A stretch of DNA of 32,903 nucleotides from Alphaproteobacteria bacterium (GTDB lineage Bacteria > Pseudomonadota > Alphaproteobacteria > UBA9655): contig JAIESK010000020.1 of NCBI GenBank assembly GCA_019746105.1, positions 1-32,903 of the forward strand, in the 5' to 3' direction. Below are positions 1 to 7,039 of the stretch, piece after piece; position 1 is the first letter of the stretch, and every line of letters starts with the position of its first letter. The position numbers were made by a program, and so were the translations under genes. Under the pieces are notes generated by a model. It was not told the origin of the DNA and did no database searches. It saw nothing but the letters and a program-made list of their open reading frames with translations.

Positions 1-112
1 TATAGGTTGTCATTCGGGTCGGTCGCACGAGGCGCAAGGTAACTTAGCGTCCCAGATGAATACCTCTCCCCTCCTTGGAGGGACAGAACCCGGCTTACAG
101 GCCATCTGTTTA
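1..112 (+). ncRNA. rnpB: RNase P RNA, 3' part (5' end outside window)
   Basis: This is the catalytic RNA of RNase P, which removes 5' leaders from pre-tRNAs. Positions 51-58 read AGATGAAT and positions 82-98 read GACAGAACCCGGCTTAC. Both are in the order and spacing of the highly conserved 3' region of bacterial RNase P RNA, where the GACAGAACCCGGCTTA block forms part of the core. The segment GGCCATCTG just after it should be the 3' strand of helix P1, whose partner lies upstream of the window. The 3' end is placed near 112 by comparison with the family and could be off by a few bases. A palindromic element starts at this end. Confidence 0.88.
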
Positions 113-238
113 TACTCTTCGTCTTTCAAGCTCCGGGTTCGTTGCCCTGCGGGATTCGCCCTCTGTCACGTATCAGAATACGCTCATCGGACTCACCCTT
201 GGGCGCCTGCCCGATAACTTGAAATCTTTTGAGTATAT
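111..238. repeat. Imperfect palindromic MITE-like element between rnpB and the antiporter gene
   Basis: The element starts TATACTC (111-117) and ends GAGTATA (231-237). Its outer arms, 111-130 and 218-237, pair at the tips (TATACTC) and again at TTCAAG/CTTGAA. Inside are smaller hairpins, including a perfect CGTAT-CAGA-ATACG (169-182) and ATCGG...CCGAT (186-190 with 211-215). The whole could fold as a branched cruciform. From memory it resembles roughly 130-bp palindromic repeats with ATATACTC ends that are common in some gammaproteobacteria. It fills the space between rnpB and the convergent antiporter gene, so it could end transcription from both sides. I saw no second copy in this window. 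Confidence 0.55.
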
Positions 239-261
239 CTCCCCTTACGTAAAGACAGTTT

Positions 262-1977
262 TTACTCCTCGGCTTTTTTCTCCACACTGACCATCCATTT
301 TTGCTTGCGGAAAGAATCAACCAACTGACTGATTTCTTCAGGAGCCATTCCCAATACATGAAGCAAGGAAGTTGCTAACTGAGCTGTGGGCTCAACTGTC
401 TCCGGCACCACAAGGCGAGCGCCCGACTTCATCAGTTTTTCATGGTGTTTATGATCTTTAACCCGCACACAAATAGGCAAATCAGGGAAGCGGCGTCTTA
501 ACATCATCACAACCCGGACAGAAGAGTTGGCTTGGTTGAGAGTAATTACAACAACCTTCGCTCTTGCGGCTCCAATAGATTGCATCACCTTAAGTTGCTT
601 GGCATCCCCAAAAAAAACAGGATATCCCTTTTCTCTTCCTTCAGTTACTCGCCGCATATCCGTATCGATAGCTACAAAAGGTATCATACGTGACGCCAAT
701 AAATCCCCTAGCATTTGCCCCACACGTCCAAAACCTGCAACAATCACATGGTTTTGAAACTCTCGAATTTCTTCTTCCTCAATAGTAGGATCCGCATGAG
801 CCTCTCGCACTAAGAACCTATCAGAAATCCATTTGCCAATAATGGCCAAAAGAGGCGTAATTCCCATGGAAAGAATCACCACAAGGAAAAGAATATCCTC
901 ATACCCTTGGGGCAAAAAATCTCGCGCAACGCCGGGGGAAAAAATAACGAAAACAAATTCGCCTCCCCCTGCTAACAACAAAGATGTACGCAAAGCTAAG
1001 GAGACCTTGAGAGTATTGAAGCGGCAGAGAACAAAAGTAACAACAATTTTTAAGGCCAAGACAAAGGCTAAAAGTCCTGAAACAAGCAAAACTGAGTTTA
1101 AAAAGACTCCTAAATTAATGCCCATACCCACGGACATAAAGAAAACCCCCAGCAAAAGGCCTCGGAAAGGCTGAATATCGGCTTCTATTTGATGGCGATA
1201 TTCAGTCTCTGCCAAAAGGATTCCGGCCAAAAAGGCTCCTAATTCTCTAGAAAGCCCGGCAAACTCAGTTAGAAAGGCTGTCCCCAGGATCACTAAAAAG
1301 GTGGTCGCCATAAAAAGTTCAGAACTGCCGCTTTGAGCCACTGCGCGATAGAGAGGTCGAAAAACAAGGCGCCCCAAACCGCCAATGGCCAATAGCACAA
1401 ACAAGGCCTTCATAATGGCAAAAGAGAGCGCTACAACAAGGCTCTCCTCTTTTCCACTAAAGGTCGTCGCCAAGATGAGAAGGAATACAACTGCAATGTC
1501 CTGAAATAAAAGAATAGAAAAAGAAATGCGCCCAAAACGAGAGGCCATCTCGCGGCGATCACTGAGAACTTGCAATACAACGGCTGTTGAAGAGAGGGAA
1601 AGAGCGCCGCCAACTAAAATAGCAGCTTCTTTTGAAAAACCAGCCGCCATACCAATAAAAGCAAAAAGAGCCCCAGTGATTAAAACTTGGGGGACCCCCA
1701 AACCAAAAACATATTTTTTTAAGGAGTTCAAACGCTGGAGAGGAAGCTCAAGCCCAAGAGTAAATAGCAAGAAAACAACCCCAATTTCGCCTAAAAACTG
1801 AGTATCTGTGGGATCTTTTATGATTTGTAACATATGGGGACCGACAAGCATACCAGCTGCAAGATACCCCAAAACTGGGCTTGCCTTCATGCGCCGAAAG
1901 AGAAACACAACCCCCACAGCCGCCATTAAAAAGGCTAAAATCGTATATAGATAGTGTACCCCTGGATCCACGCCCAA
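262..1977 (-). CDS. Kef-type monovalent cation:proton antiporter with TrkA-N domain
   Basis: This is a CPA2-family inner-membrane antiporter, expected to exchange K+ or Na+ for H+. Residues 1 to about 390 form a run of hydrophobic segments typical of the Na+/H+ exchanger domain, starting with LYTILAFLMAAVGVVFLF and including the family-like GYLAAGMLVGP. A cytoplasmic regulatory Rossmann domain follows, with the nucleotide-binding loop VIVAGFGRVGQ near residue 411. The length of 571 aa suits KefB/KefC/YbaL relatives. I take the TTG at 1977 as the start because a strong AGGGGGA ribosome site sits 5 nt upstream; a nearby ATG at 1982 is out of frame. An extended -10 box (TGC TATACT, 2002-2007) lies upstream. 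I do not assign kefB or kefC, because glutathione gating cannot be judged here. Confidence 0.9.
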   Translation of the reverse strand: MGVDPGVHYLYTILAFLMAAVGVVFLFRRMKASPVLGYLAAGMLVGPHMLQIIKDPTDTQFLGEIGVVFLLFTLGLELPLQRLNSLKKYVFGLGVPQVLITGALFAFIGMAAGFSKEAAILVGGALSLSSTAVVLQVLSDRREMASRFGRISFSILLFQDIAVVFLLILATTFSGKEESLVVALSFAIMKALFVLLAIGGLGRLVFRPLYRAVAQSGSSELFMATTFLVILGTAFLTEFAGLSRELGAFLAGILLAETEYRHQIEADIQPFRGLLLGVFFMSVGMGINLGVFLNSVLLVSGLLAFVLALKIVVTFVLCRFNTLKVSLALRTSLLLAGGGEFVFVIFSPGVARDFLPQGYEDILFLVVILSMGITPLLAIIGKWISDRFLVREAHADPTIEEEEIREFQNHVIVAGFGRVGQMLGDLLASRMIPFVAIDTDMRRVTEGREKGYPVFFGDAKQLKVMQSIGAARAKVVVITLNQANSSVRVVMMLRRRFPDLPICVRVKDHKHHEKLMKSGARLVVPETVEPTAQLATSLLHVLGMAPEEISQLVDSFRKQKWMVSVEKKAEE

Positions 1978-2087
1978 TCCATTCCCCCTTTCTTTTTTCT
2001 AAGTATAGCACGCAAATTGGAAATTCATAGTGCAGAGGCTTTGATAACTAAGGGTCAAGATCTTTCTGGGCAACCATCATAATTTCT

Positions 2088-2879
2088 TTAATTCACAGGA
2101 GCGTTTGTAGAAGTACACATTCTCAAATCATTAAGAAGATTTTCAGCGGTAGACTTTAGCTTCTCTGATAAATCATTTTTAGCTAAGGCTTTTTCAACTA
2201 AATCTAGGGCTTTGCAGATATTTTTCTCAACACCTTTTCCTTCAGTGTACATCATTGAAAGTAATAATAAGGCTTCAGAATCTCCTCGATCAGCCGCTTG
2301 AGACAACCATTTAAAAGCCTCTTTGAAATCCTGAGGAAAATATTCACCTTTAGCATACAGTATTCCCAACAAAGAAGCTGCTTCCACATTTCCTTGATTT
2401 GCCTCTTGAATTAAATATTCATGGTGGTTTTGGATTACAGCGTTACCTGGTTTTTTGTTAAAAATTATGTCCAATATAAGTTGAGCATCTAAATTATTTC
2501 TCTTTGCTGCTTTTTGAAGCCATTCAACTGCCTTTTGTTCATTTTTTTCGATACCGTTTCCTTGGAGATACATACCTCCAAGGAGCATCATTGCATTCTC
2601 ATCTCCTTGTTCAGCCGCTTGCTCAAAGTATTTTTTAGCTTTTTCAAAATCTTGCTCGACTATTATTCCTTTAAAATACATAAATCCGAGAGCGAGTGGC
2701 GGAAAAACATCTCTTGTTATTTTAGCTTTTGTAATTTGGATAAGATTACTTAAATTATTTACTATTGTTTTTATATGGTTTGAATCACTGATAAATTTTA
2801 TAGAAATTCCAAGAGAAAAAAGAATCAGAAATATAAAAAAAAGTAGAATATAGCCTTTCTTTAAATACGAAAAAATCAT
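2088..2879 (-). CDS. Membrane-anchored Sel1-repeat protein
   Basis: The 263-aa protein has one N-terminal hydrophobic segment (about residues 10-28, rich in L, I and F) after a YLKKG basic patch. It is probably a signal anchor, with the rest in the periplasm. From about residue 60 there are Sel1-type repeats of about 36 residues, recognisable by ALGFMYFKG, LLGGMYLQGNGIEKN, LLGILYAKGEYFPQD and LLSMMYTEGKGVEKN, each followed by A..W/YF..AA..G. Sel1 proteins are protein-interaction scaffolds and are often linked to envelope or host interaction in intracellular bacteria; the partner here is unknown. The ATG at 2879 has an AGAGGTC ribosome site. A possible promoter (TTGATT-16-TATTGT) lies at 2916-2943. 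The gene is transcribed away from the exported desulfurase gene. Confidence 0.8.
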   Translation of the reverse strand: MIFSYLKKGYILLFFIFLILFSLGISIKFISDSNHIKTIVNNLSNLIQITKAKITRDVFPPLALGFMYFKGIIVEQDFEKAKKYFEQAAEQGDENAMMLLGGMYLQGNGIEKNEQKAVEWLQKAAKRNNLDAQLILDIIFNKKPGNAVIQNHHEYLIQEANQGNVEAASLLGILYAKGEYFPQDFKEAFKWLSQAADRGDSEALLLLSMMYTEGKGVEKNICKALDLVEKALAKNDLSEKLKSTAENLLNDLRMCTSTNAPVN

Positions 2880-3007
2880 TATATGAGACCTCTTTTTAAA
2901 AACGAAATAGTCTCAACAATACACTAAAATTCTTAAAAATCAAGGCAAACAAAGAGATTTTTCTCAGCGCTTACAGGTATAGAATGGCTTGTTATGAGTG
3001 AACTGAT

Positions 3008-3035
3008 TTGCAAAAACATGCTGAAGGTGTAAATT
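3008..3035 (+). promoter_or_regulatory. Possible sigma70 promoter of the exported cysteine desulfurase gene
   Basis: TTGCAA (3008-3013) and TAAATT (3030-3035) are separated by 16 nt and lie 35 nt upstream of the GTG start. Both boxes differ from consensus, so this is only a candidate. Confidence 0.3.
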
Positions 3036-3069
3036 AGGAAGTTACTAAAATTAAAATAAAGGTAATTCA

Positions 3070-4344
3070 GTGAAAAAAAAGCTTATCTGTTACATCTTTG
3101 CAGGGTTACTTTCTACAAAAGTTAATGCTGATCCTATCTATTTAGACTATCAAGCGACAACACCTGTAGATTCACGTGTCTTAGAGTCAATGTTACCTTA
3201 CTTTACAAAAGAGTTTGGCAACCCCCATTCAACGACTCATGTTTATGGAACTCGATCCCATGAGGCTATTGAGCAAGCCAGAGCGCAAGTTGCGAGCATT
3301 ATAAACGCAGATCCTCAAGAAATTATCTTTACTTCTGGAGCAACGGAGGCCGATAACATCGCCATTTTAGGTGTTAGCCGCGCTTTAAAAAATCAAGGAA
3401 AATATGAAATTATTAGTGTGGTAACAGAGCATAAAGCTGTTCTAGAGCCACTTAAAGTTCTTGAACAAGAGGGATTCAAGGTCATTTTCCTCCCCGTTCA
3501 AAAAAATGGAATTATAGATATAAACGATCTCAAAAAAGCCCTATCGTCAAAAACCGCGCTTGTTTCTGTAATGGCTGTTAATAATGAGATTGGTGTTCTT
3601 CAACCTATACGAGAAATTGCTAAGCTGGCCCATGAACATGGGGCTCTTTTTCATACAGATGCTGCCCAAGGATTTGGGAAAATTCCTCTTGATGTTACCA
3701 AAGATGACATCGACCTTTTAAGCCTTTCAGGCCATAAAATTTATGGCCCCAAAGGGGTAGGTGCCCTTTTTATTAAAAGGGGAACACCTGTCATTCCTCT
3801 TGTTTATGGAGGTGGTCAGGAAAGAAAAATAAGGCCGGGAACCGTCCCCACCCCTCTATGTGTAGGTTTAGGAAAAGCGGCTCAAATTGCTGAGCAAGAA
3901 CGTCTTTCTGAATCAAAACGTCTTTTAGCCTTGCGTAATAAATTGCTAAATACTTTACAGAAAAATCTTACTGGAGTTCTTGTGAATGGTGACCTTGAGA
4001 AGAGGCTTCCTGGAAACTTAAATCTTAGCTTTACTGGCGTTGATAGTGCGCCCCTTTTAGCTAATCTTAAAGGTATTGCTATTTCGGCCAGCTCAGCTTG
4101 CAGTTCAGATAGTTTAGAATTATCATATGTTATCAAAGCTATTGACCATGATCATTCGCTTCCTCCTGCTATCATTCGCTTAAGTCTGGGACGCTCTACA
4201 ACTGAAGCAGAAGTAGAAAAAGCTGCCGAAGAAATCATTAGAGTTGTAAGCGATTTAAGAGACAAAAACCCGACAGGTGGAGGTCGTTCCTGTAAAGTTG
4301 AAGATATTGAAAAAATAAAAAAAGATCTCTTAAAAAACATGTGA
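3070..4344 (+). CDS. Cysteine desulfurase paralogue (IscS-like) with N-terminal signal peptide
   Basis: This is a PLP enzyme of the IscS/NifS family, which takes sulfur from cysteine to form an enzyme persulfide and alanine. The PLP lysine is present (SGHKIYGPKG, K223), as are the TEHK histidine and the active-site loop SASSACSSDSLE with C344, so it looks catalytically complete. Residues 1-21 (MKKK, then LICYIFAGLLS, then a VNA site) look like a Sec signal peptide. Cleavage would leave DPIYLDYQATTP, exactly where a normal IscS begins. The C-terminus lacks the SPLWEM...IKSIQWAEH tail that IscS uses to dock IscU and ends instead in a lysine-rich stretch. The GTG start has AAAGG 7 nt upstream. 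Export is inferred from sequence. It is not linked to iscU and lies next to other secreted or anchored proteins. Confidence 0.88.
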   Translation: MKKKLICYIFAGLLSTKVNADPIYLDYQATTPVDSRVLESMLPYFTKEFGNPHSTTHVYGTRSHEAIEQARAQVASIINADPQEIIFTSGATEADNIAILGVSRALKNQGKYEIISVVTEHKAVLEPLKVLEQEGFKVIFLPVQKNGIIDINDLKKALSSKTALVSVMAVNNEIGVLQPIREIAKLAHEHGALFHTDAAQGFGKIPLDVTKDDIDLLSLSGHKIYGPKGVGALFIKRGTPVIPLVYGGGQERKIRPGTVPTPLCVGLGKAAQIAEQERLSESKRLLALRNKLLNTLQKNLTGVLVNGDLEKRLPGNLNLSFTGVDSAPLLANLKGIAISASSACSSDSLELSYVIKAIDHDHSLPPAIIRLSLGRSTTEAEVEKAAEEIIRVVSDLRDKNPTGGGRSCKVEDIEKIKKDLLKNM

Positions 4345-4411
4345 TTTACCACAAAATTGTAAATTAGCAGTCTACCCCTTAATACAAGTCAGAGGAGAGA
4401 GTCTCGTTATT

Positions 4412-4558
4412 TTGCAGGCAAGAGCTGCTCAAACATTGATGACTGCATTTACATCTTATAGGCAAGAGGCGCTTCTTCAGCAACGCCCTAAAAAAATTAT
4501 TCTCCTAACCTTTTTCTCCTTGTTCCACGTACTTCCTGAGCCTGTGTATTGCGCTTAA
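4412..4558 (+). other. Possible 48-aa ORF ending in a signal-peptide-like stretch
   Basis: In the gap between the desulfurase and the next gene, a TTG (or the ATG at 4439) opens a short frame. It ends RPKKIILLTFFSLFHVLP and then EPVYCA before TAA. The basic-hydrophobic pattern looks like a signal peptide with its mature part missing. It may be the remnant of a lost secreted protein or chance. A GAGGAGAG stretch at 4392-4399 could serve as a ribosome site. Confidence 0.2.
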
Positions 4559-4660
4559 CTATCATTCCTTATGCTTAACAGATGTTAAAACCTCCTAGAC
4601 AAAACATAGTGTATCAATTAAATTGTGCTCTTACATTGTAATTATAAAAAAGATTTAAAT

Positions 4661-5842
4661 ATGCTCAAATACAAATTTAATGCTCTCATTTTTGGTTTAA
4701 TAGCCCTTCCACTGTCAATACAAAGTGCAGGAGCTAATCCTTTAACACTTGAAGATGAATTTGATTATTACTTAAAATATGGTTCCCACTCTCAAAATTT
4801 CTACTCTAATATCATGGAAGGTCGGGATGAAAAAACAAAAAAAAGAATTTTAAAACTTCAGCAACAAGAGCAAAATTGCCATTACGGGTGGAACAAAAAA
4901 GAAAAACAAAAAGCTGTACAAAGGTGGGCGAAACTTTCTGAACAAGGTGAAGGTGACACATCTACGCATATTCTATATCTTAGTCAAGTATTACAGAGAC
5001 AGTGGAATGGAGAGGTTGCAATTGCGTTGGCCGATAAATGCCATCAACTCGCACAAGAACAAGATGACAAAAACATCAGAATCAAGCTTGCTTATCGAGG
5101 TTTTTCAACCTTAGGTGTTAAACTTACAGAACCTGACTATGACCTTCACAATAAATTACATGCCCTTCCGCAGATCATTAGTCTATTGGAGGATTTAAAA
5201 GCTTCTACAGAGGCAATTCAATCTGTATCTACACTTCCATTACCTTTATACGATAAGCTTTTTCATGAAGATTGTATTCCTCGGGCAGAAATTTGCGCTC
5301 TTTTAGCCGTTGCGTATGGTAGTGGGATGCTTTTGGGTAAAGATGATAGCAGTGCGTTAGAATTAAATATTTTTGATAATAACAAAGAAGCTATTGCATT
5401 ATATCAAAAAGGACTTGAGGGTTCCACAACGCCCAAACAAAGACAATATTATCACTCACAAATTGTTAATTTAGTCCATGGATTCAGCAGAACGCCTAAT
5501 TTAGTGGTTCAGGAAGATAAACACTATTTCGAGTTGAAGAAAGAGAGCGCACGTCAGCTTGCTCGAATTTACAAAGACGAACGTAAAAAATCTAAAGATA
5601 TCTTAACTCGTGCTGATTTAGCCTTTAAGACGGCTTTGGCTTACATGAATGCTGAAAAGAAGGAGAAGGCTCTTAAATATATTGGAATTGTATCAGATAT
5701 TCCGCAAGAGGAATCTCAAATAGGCCTTTGTATAGAGAGAATTAAAACACGTGCTGAACATCTAAGGTTACAGATTGAAGATCCGAATAAGCTTCTTGCT
5801 TATGAAGTAGAGAACGTAAATATCTTTCTGAAACAATGGTAG
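4661..5842 (+). CDS. Secreted helical protein of unknown function
   Basis: I do not recognise this protein. From the ATG at 4661 it has 393 residues. The first part (LKYKFNALIFGLIALPLSIQ followed by SAGA) is a convincing Sec signal peptide, which is why I prefer this start to a GTG at 4625. The mature part is charged and mainly helical, with helix-turn-helix spacing reminiscent of TPR or Sel1 repeats (for example AVQRWAKLSEQGEGD and EAIALYQKGLEGSTTPKQR), but no repeat family is clear. It contains a few cysteines, including QNCHYGW and ADKCHQLA. No strong ribosome site precedes either start. It follows the exported desulfurase on the same strand after a 316-nt gap, so an operon is doubtful. 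A periplasmic or secreted role is inferred only from the signal peptide. Confidence 0.75.
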   Translation: MLKYKFNALIFGLIALPLSIQSAGANPLTLEDEFDYYLKYGSHSQNFYSNIMEGRDEKTKKRILKLQQQEQNCHYGWNKKEKQKAVQRWAKLSEQGEGDTSTHILYLSQVLQRQWNGEVAIALADKCHQLAQEQDDKNIRIKLAYRGFSTLGVKLTEPDYDLHNKLHALPQIISLLEDLKASTEAIQSVSTLPLPLYDKLFHEDCIPRAEICALLAVAYGSGMLLGKDDSSALELNIFDNNKEAIALYQKGLEGSTTPKQRQYYHSQIVNLVHGFSRTPNLVVQEDKHYFELKKESARQLARIYKDERKKSKDILTRADLAFKTALAYMNAEKKEKALKYIGIVSDIPQEESQIGLCIERIKTRAEHLRLQIEDPNKLLAYEVENVNIFLKQW

Positions 5843-6037
5843 ATTTTATCTAACCCTTAGGAAACTTCATCCCTGTTACATAGACCTCTAGCTTTATAAA
5901 AAACTCTCCTCAGATCCCTTTAAACAGTAAAAATTTAATCGGAGAAATAAAAGATTGCAATTTATTATTAAATAACTTTCTTTCTTATACTACCTTCTTG
6001 TGATATAGTATTTCATTGCCATTTACACTCATGCAGA

Positions 6038-6061
6038 CCCCCTATTTTACTTAATAGGGGG
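6038..6061 (+). other. Perfect stem-loop 20 nt upstream of the acyltransferase start
   Basis: CCCCCTATT (6038-6046) pairs perfectly with AATAGGGGG (6053-6061) around a 6-nt loop. No T-run follows, so it does not look like an intrinsic terminator for the + strand. The AAAGG ribosome site of the acyltransferase gene lies just behind it. It could protect the 5' end of the mRNA or affect its translation. Confidence 0.4.
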
Positions 6062-6081
6062 ACACAAAAGGATATCTTATA

Positions 6082-6816
6082 ATGGTAGAATGTTTCATCA
6101 ATGAGATAACAGTTAAAACATTTTCTAAAAATTTTTCCCAGATTTTATTTAGGTTGATTTGTAAAATAATTTTTACTATTTACGCTCCAGTCCACTCTCT
6201 TGGTAAAGGAAATTTGCCTACTGGGCCCTTCATTCTTTGTTCGAACCATAGCAGCCACCTTGACATGGGTGTCTTAATTCATGCTTCAGGGAGACTCTCA
6301 AGTGATTTTGCTGTCCTTGTTGCAATGGATTACTGGTTTAAAGCATCTTTTTTTAAAAAAATATTCAGAAATTTTCTAACCCTAATCCCTGTAGATCGCA
6401 TTTCTAAAAAAAAGAACAAGAAAAAGATTTTTAGCTTTGAAAATACTATTAATGTTTGCAACGTCTTTGTTAAAAATAAAGGCAATTTAATTATTTATCC
6501 TGAAGGATCTAGAAGTCAGAATGGACTTATTCAACCCTTTAAAAAAGGGGCCGCTATTTTAGCGTTGCGCTTAAATATTCCCATAGTCCCTGTTTATATT
6601 CATGGATGTTTCAAAGCTTTACCTAAAGGTAGAAAGCTCATGAAACCCGCTAACATTCACGTTTATTTTGAAAAACCTATTTACCCTCCCTATGATGCCA
6701 CAAAATTGGAAGATTTTAATGCCACTTCCTTCAAAGAAGAAGCCATTAATAGACTTACCAGTAAGATTGAAAAAAAAGTTCGGAACTTGAAAAAAACATA
6801 CGGTGTAAATATTTGA
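6082..6816 (+). CDS. 1-acyl-sn-glycerol-3-phosphate acyltransferase family protein (PlsC-like)
   Basis: This is a membrane-associated lysophospholipid acyltransferase of the PlsC superfamily, probably converting lysophosphatidic acid to phosphatidic acid in phospholipid synthesis. The catalytic HX4D motif is in CSNHSSHLD (about residue 55), and the substrate-binding YPEGSRS block lies near residue 140. PIVPVYIHG and a YFEKPI block follow as in the family. The length of 244 aa is usual for PlsC. The N-terminus has hydrophobic stretches that would place it at the inner membrane. The ATG at 6082 has AAAGG about 11 nt upstream. The gene stands alone and tRNA-Gln follows. A second acyltransferase domain occurs in the large fusion protein at 21172, so the exact acceptor of this one is uncertain. 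Confidence 0.85.
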   Translation: MVECFINEITVKTFSKNFSQILFRLICKIIFTIYAPVHSLGKGNLPTGPFILCSNHSSHLDMGVLIHASGRLSSDFAVLVAMDYWFKASFFKKIFRNFLTLIPVDRISKKKNKKKIFSFENTINVCNVFVKNKGNLIIYPEGSRSQNGLIQPFKKGAAILALRLNIPIVPVYIHGCFKALPKGRKLMKPANIHVYFEKPIYPPYDATKLEDFNATSFKEEAINRLTSKIEKKVRNLKKTYGVNI

Positions 6817-6949
6817 CAGATAAAGTTTTGGAATCCTTGTGCTGTGATTACAGTTTTCAACTCAAGAAAGAAATGCAACTTATTGCTGATAGTAAAAACG
6901 GAGCCTCTTTGCAAAAAGAAAGAAATATGATAATTCAACACAAAACCCT

Positions 6950-7023
6950 TGGGGGATAGTTTAGCGGTAGAACTCCCGGCTCTGGACCGGGCAACCCTGG
7001 TTCGAATCCAGGTCTCCCAGCCA
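6950..7023 (+). tRNA. tRNA-Gln (anticodon CTG)
   Basis: The 74-nt sequence folds as a cloverleaf. The acceptor stem is TGGGGGA with TCTCCCA, followed by discriminator G and an encoded CCA (7021-7023). The anticodon stem CCCGG/CCGGG encloses the loop CTCTGGA, giving anticodon CTG. The T arm is CCTGG-TTCGAAT-CCAGG. The acceptor end and T arm match glutamine tRNAs as I remember them. A run of eight T (7028-7035) follows directly and could end transcription. The 3' end is only 16 nt from the stop codon of the convergent hscA gene. Confidence 0.95.
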
Positions 7024-7039
7024 CCTCTTTTTTTTCTGA

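Noticed and set aside
75-359. Short ORFs on both strands across the rnpB end and the palindromic element
   Set aside because: They run through a structured RNA gene and hairpins and show no protein-like features.
833-1174. 113-codon plus-strand ORF inside the antiporter gene
   Set aside because: Lys/Thr/Pro-rich antisense shadow of a well-supported membrane protein, with no motif of its own.
6950-7023. tRNA-Gln as an integration (attachment) site
   Set aside because: I found no duplicate of its 3' end in the window and no integrase gene.
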